A DNA stretch of 6,082 bases from an uncultured Phycisphaerae bacterium (GTDB lineage: Bacteria; Planctomycetota; Phycisphaerae; Phycisphaerales; SM1A02): NCBI GenBank assembly GCA_937899935.1, contig CALCOW010000290.1, positions 1 to 6,082 on the forward strand, written 5' to 3'. Below the pieces are notes generated by a model. It searched no databases, had not been told where the DNA came from, and saw nothing but the letters and a program-made list of their open reading frames with translations. Made by a program: the position numbers and the translations under genes. Positions 5,198 through 6,082 of this stretch are shown here, in pieces. Within the stretch, counting starts at the first letter, position 1; each line of letters begins with the position of its first letter.

Positions 5198-6082
5198 ATG
5201 CGACATGTCATAATTGGCACACCCAAAACGTGTCGGCAGCTTGATGCTCAACTGGCCCTCTTAACGGACGCCCCCCAGACCATCGGTTGGATTACGATTG
5301 AAAATCTACCCAGTCTGGCAAGAGAGGATCAAGTCATCGGCCAGTTGGCGGATCTTGAGTCGTTACTCAAGCAAACACAGCCCGATCAAGTGCTTGTCGC
5401 ACTACCGGCGGCGATGACCGACTTAATTAAGAACATACGTACGCGACTTCGGCGCCTGGGCATACCTGATCGATTCATGCCAACCCTCGATGATCAACTA
5501 AGCGGTCGTGGGCCACGCACGAACTTAGAAGTCGATACGGCAAGCCTTTTAGGCCGGAGCACTCGCACGGTCGACCAAAGGTCTCTCTCTCGTCACTTTC
5601 GAGATCGGCGTGTTTTAGTCACCGGCGCAGGTGGATCAATTGGAAGTGAACTGTCACGCATGCTTGCTTGTTGTCAACCAAGGCAACTCATCCTGGTTGA
5701 TCGGTCAGAAAACGCGCTCTTTGAAATTGATCGACAGATCGCTCAATTAGCACCTGATCTCAAACGCCACGCACTTTTACATGACGTCGTCGATGCCAAT
5801 CTGACGCAGGATCACTTTCGCCACTTTGAGCCACAGATCATTTTTCATGCGGCGGCGCATAAGCATGTACCAATGATGGAAGAGCATCCTGAAGCGGCGA
5901 TTGACAACAACCTGTTTGGAACAAAGTCGGTCGCCGATGCCGCGGCAGCGATAGGCGCTGAGCGGTTTGTTTTGATCAGCTCTGACAAAGCCGTCAATCC
6001 AAGTTCAATGATGGGTGCAACCAAGAGGCTGGCAGAACTCTATGTGCAATGGCTCGGCGGACTCAGCGATACAAAGTTCTCT
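5198..6082 (+). CDS. FlaA1/CapD/WbpM-family nucleotide-sugar 4,6-dehydratase, N-terminal part (runs off window)
   Basis: 295 codons are visible and the frame is open at the right edge. Residues 2 to about 125 form the Rossmann-like domain that precedes the catalytic domain in CapD/WbpM proteins (V-I-I-G near 4-7, D-Q-V-L-V-A-L-P at 63-70, L-L-G-R at 117-120). The extended SDR catalytic domain begins near 135: V-T-G-A-G-G-S-I-G (141-149), D168 after beta-2, F-H-A-A-A-H-K-H-V-P-M-M-E (216-228), N-N-x-x-G-T (237-242), S-S-D-K-A-V-N-P (261-268) and M272-x3-K276. Such enzymes dehydrate UDP-GlcNAc or a related UDP-HexNAc to 4-keto-6-deoxy sugars for surface glycans. The M-x3-K replaces the usual Y-x3-K, as in the S-M-K class typified by WbpM. 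Large family members start with several membrane helices; here an upstream in-frame stop shows they are absent. The gene follows the DUF368 gene by 89 bp on the same strand. The exact product and substrate cannot be told. Confidence 0.85.
   Translation, partial: MRHVIIGTPKTCRQLDAQLALLTDAPQTIGWITIENLPSLAREDQVIGQLADLESLLKQTQPDQVLVALPAAMTDLIKNIRTRLRRLGIPDRFMPTLDDQLSGRGPRTNLEVDTASLLGRSTRTVDQRSLSRHFRDRRVLVTGAGGSIGSELSRMLACCQPRQLILVDRSENALFEIDRQIAQLAPDLKRHALLHDVVDANLTQDHFRHFEPQIIFHAAAHKHVPMMEEHPEAAIDNNLFGTKSVADAAAAIGAERFVLISSDKAVNPSSMMGATKRLAELYVQWLGGLSDTKFS

Noticed and set aside
1..6082. tRNA, rRNA, CRISPR array, insertion sequence, phage or attachment sites
   Set aside because: Reading through both strands gave no clover-leaf, regularly spaced repeats, transposase motif or terminal inverted repeats.

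Overview
The window looks like chromosomal DNA of a planctomycete, most likely of class Phycisphaerae or a relative. The best evidence is a small secreted protein (minus strand, 396-794) that ends in a single calcium-loop dockerin followed by a W-G-x-C tail, preceded by a Cys-Cys/Trp-Gly cysteine-rich stretch. As I recall, this 'GC-type' combination is abundant in Phycisphaerae and rare elsewhere. Base composition looks close to half G+C, and codon use shows no abrupt change. I see no insertion sequence, phage gene, tRNA, rRNA or CRISPR array. All complete genes appear intact.

Layout from left to right. (1) A Rieske-type [2Fe-2S] ferredoxin-like protein (41-349, +) follows what may be the last codons of another gene. 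(2) Two exported proteins lie on the minus strand: the dockerin protein (396-794) and a CBM9-like lipoprotein (932-1765). (3) moaA (about 1881-2879, +), the GTP 3',8-cyclase of molybdenum cofactor synthesis, is divergent from the lipoprotein gene. (4) galE (2889-3881, -) is tail to tail with moaA across only 9 bp. (5) A DUF368/PopT-family membrane protein (4074-5108, +) is divergent from galE. (6) A FlaA1/CapD/WbpM-family nucleotide-sugar dehydratase (5198 to the right edge, +) is cut by the window end.

The right half reads as part of a cell-envelope polysaccharide neighbourhood. GalE interconverts UDP-hexoses, the CapD-like enzyme would make a 4-keto-6-deoxy UDP-sugar, and the DUF368 protein would return the undecaprenyl-phosphate carrier to the cytoplasmic face. 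The left half is a set of short, independently oriented units (electron-transfer protein, exported proteins, cofactor gene) with no shared pathway I can show.

No stretch longer than 300 bp lacks a gene. The intergenic spaces carry a few small signals: a perfect 8-bp-arm inverted repeat next to the dockerin gene's ribosome binding site, a 10-bp element (ACGATATAGG) shared by the spaces before the DUF368 and CapD-like genes, and a small palindrome overlapping the CapD-like gene's Shine-Dalgarno. I did not find a clearly new multi-gene system. The most unusual items are the membrane-domain-less CapD-like enzyme with an S-M-K type active site and the small degenerate Cys-rich dockerin protein.
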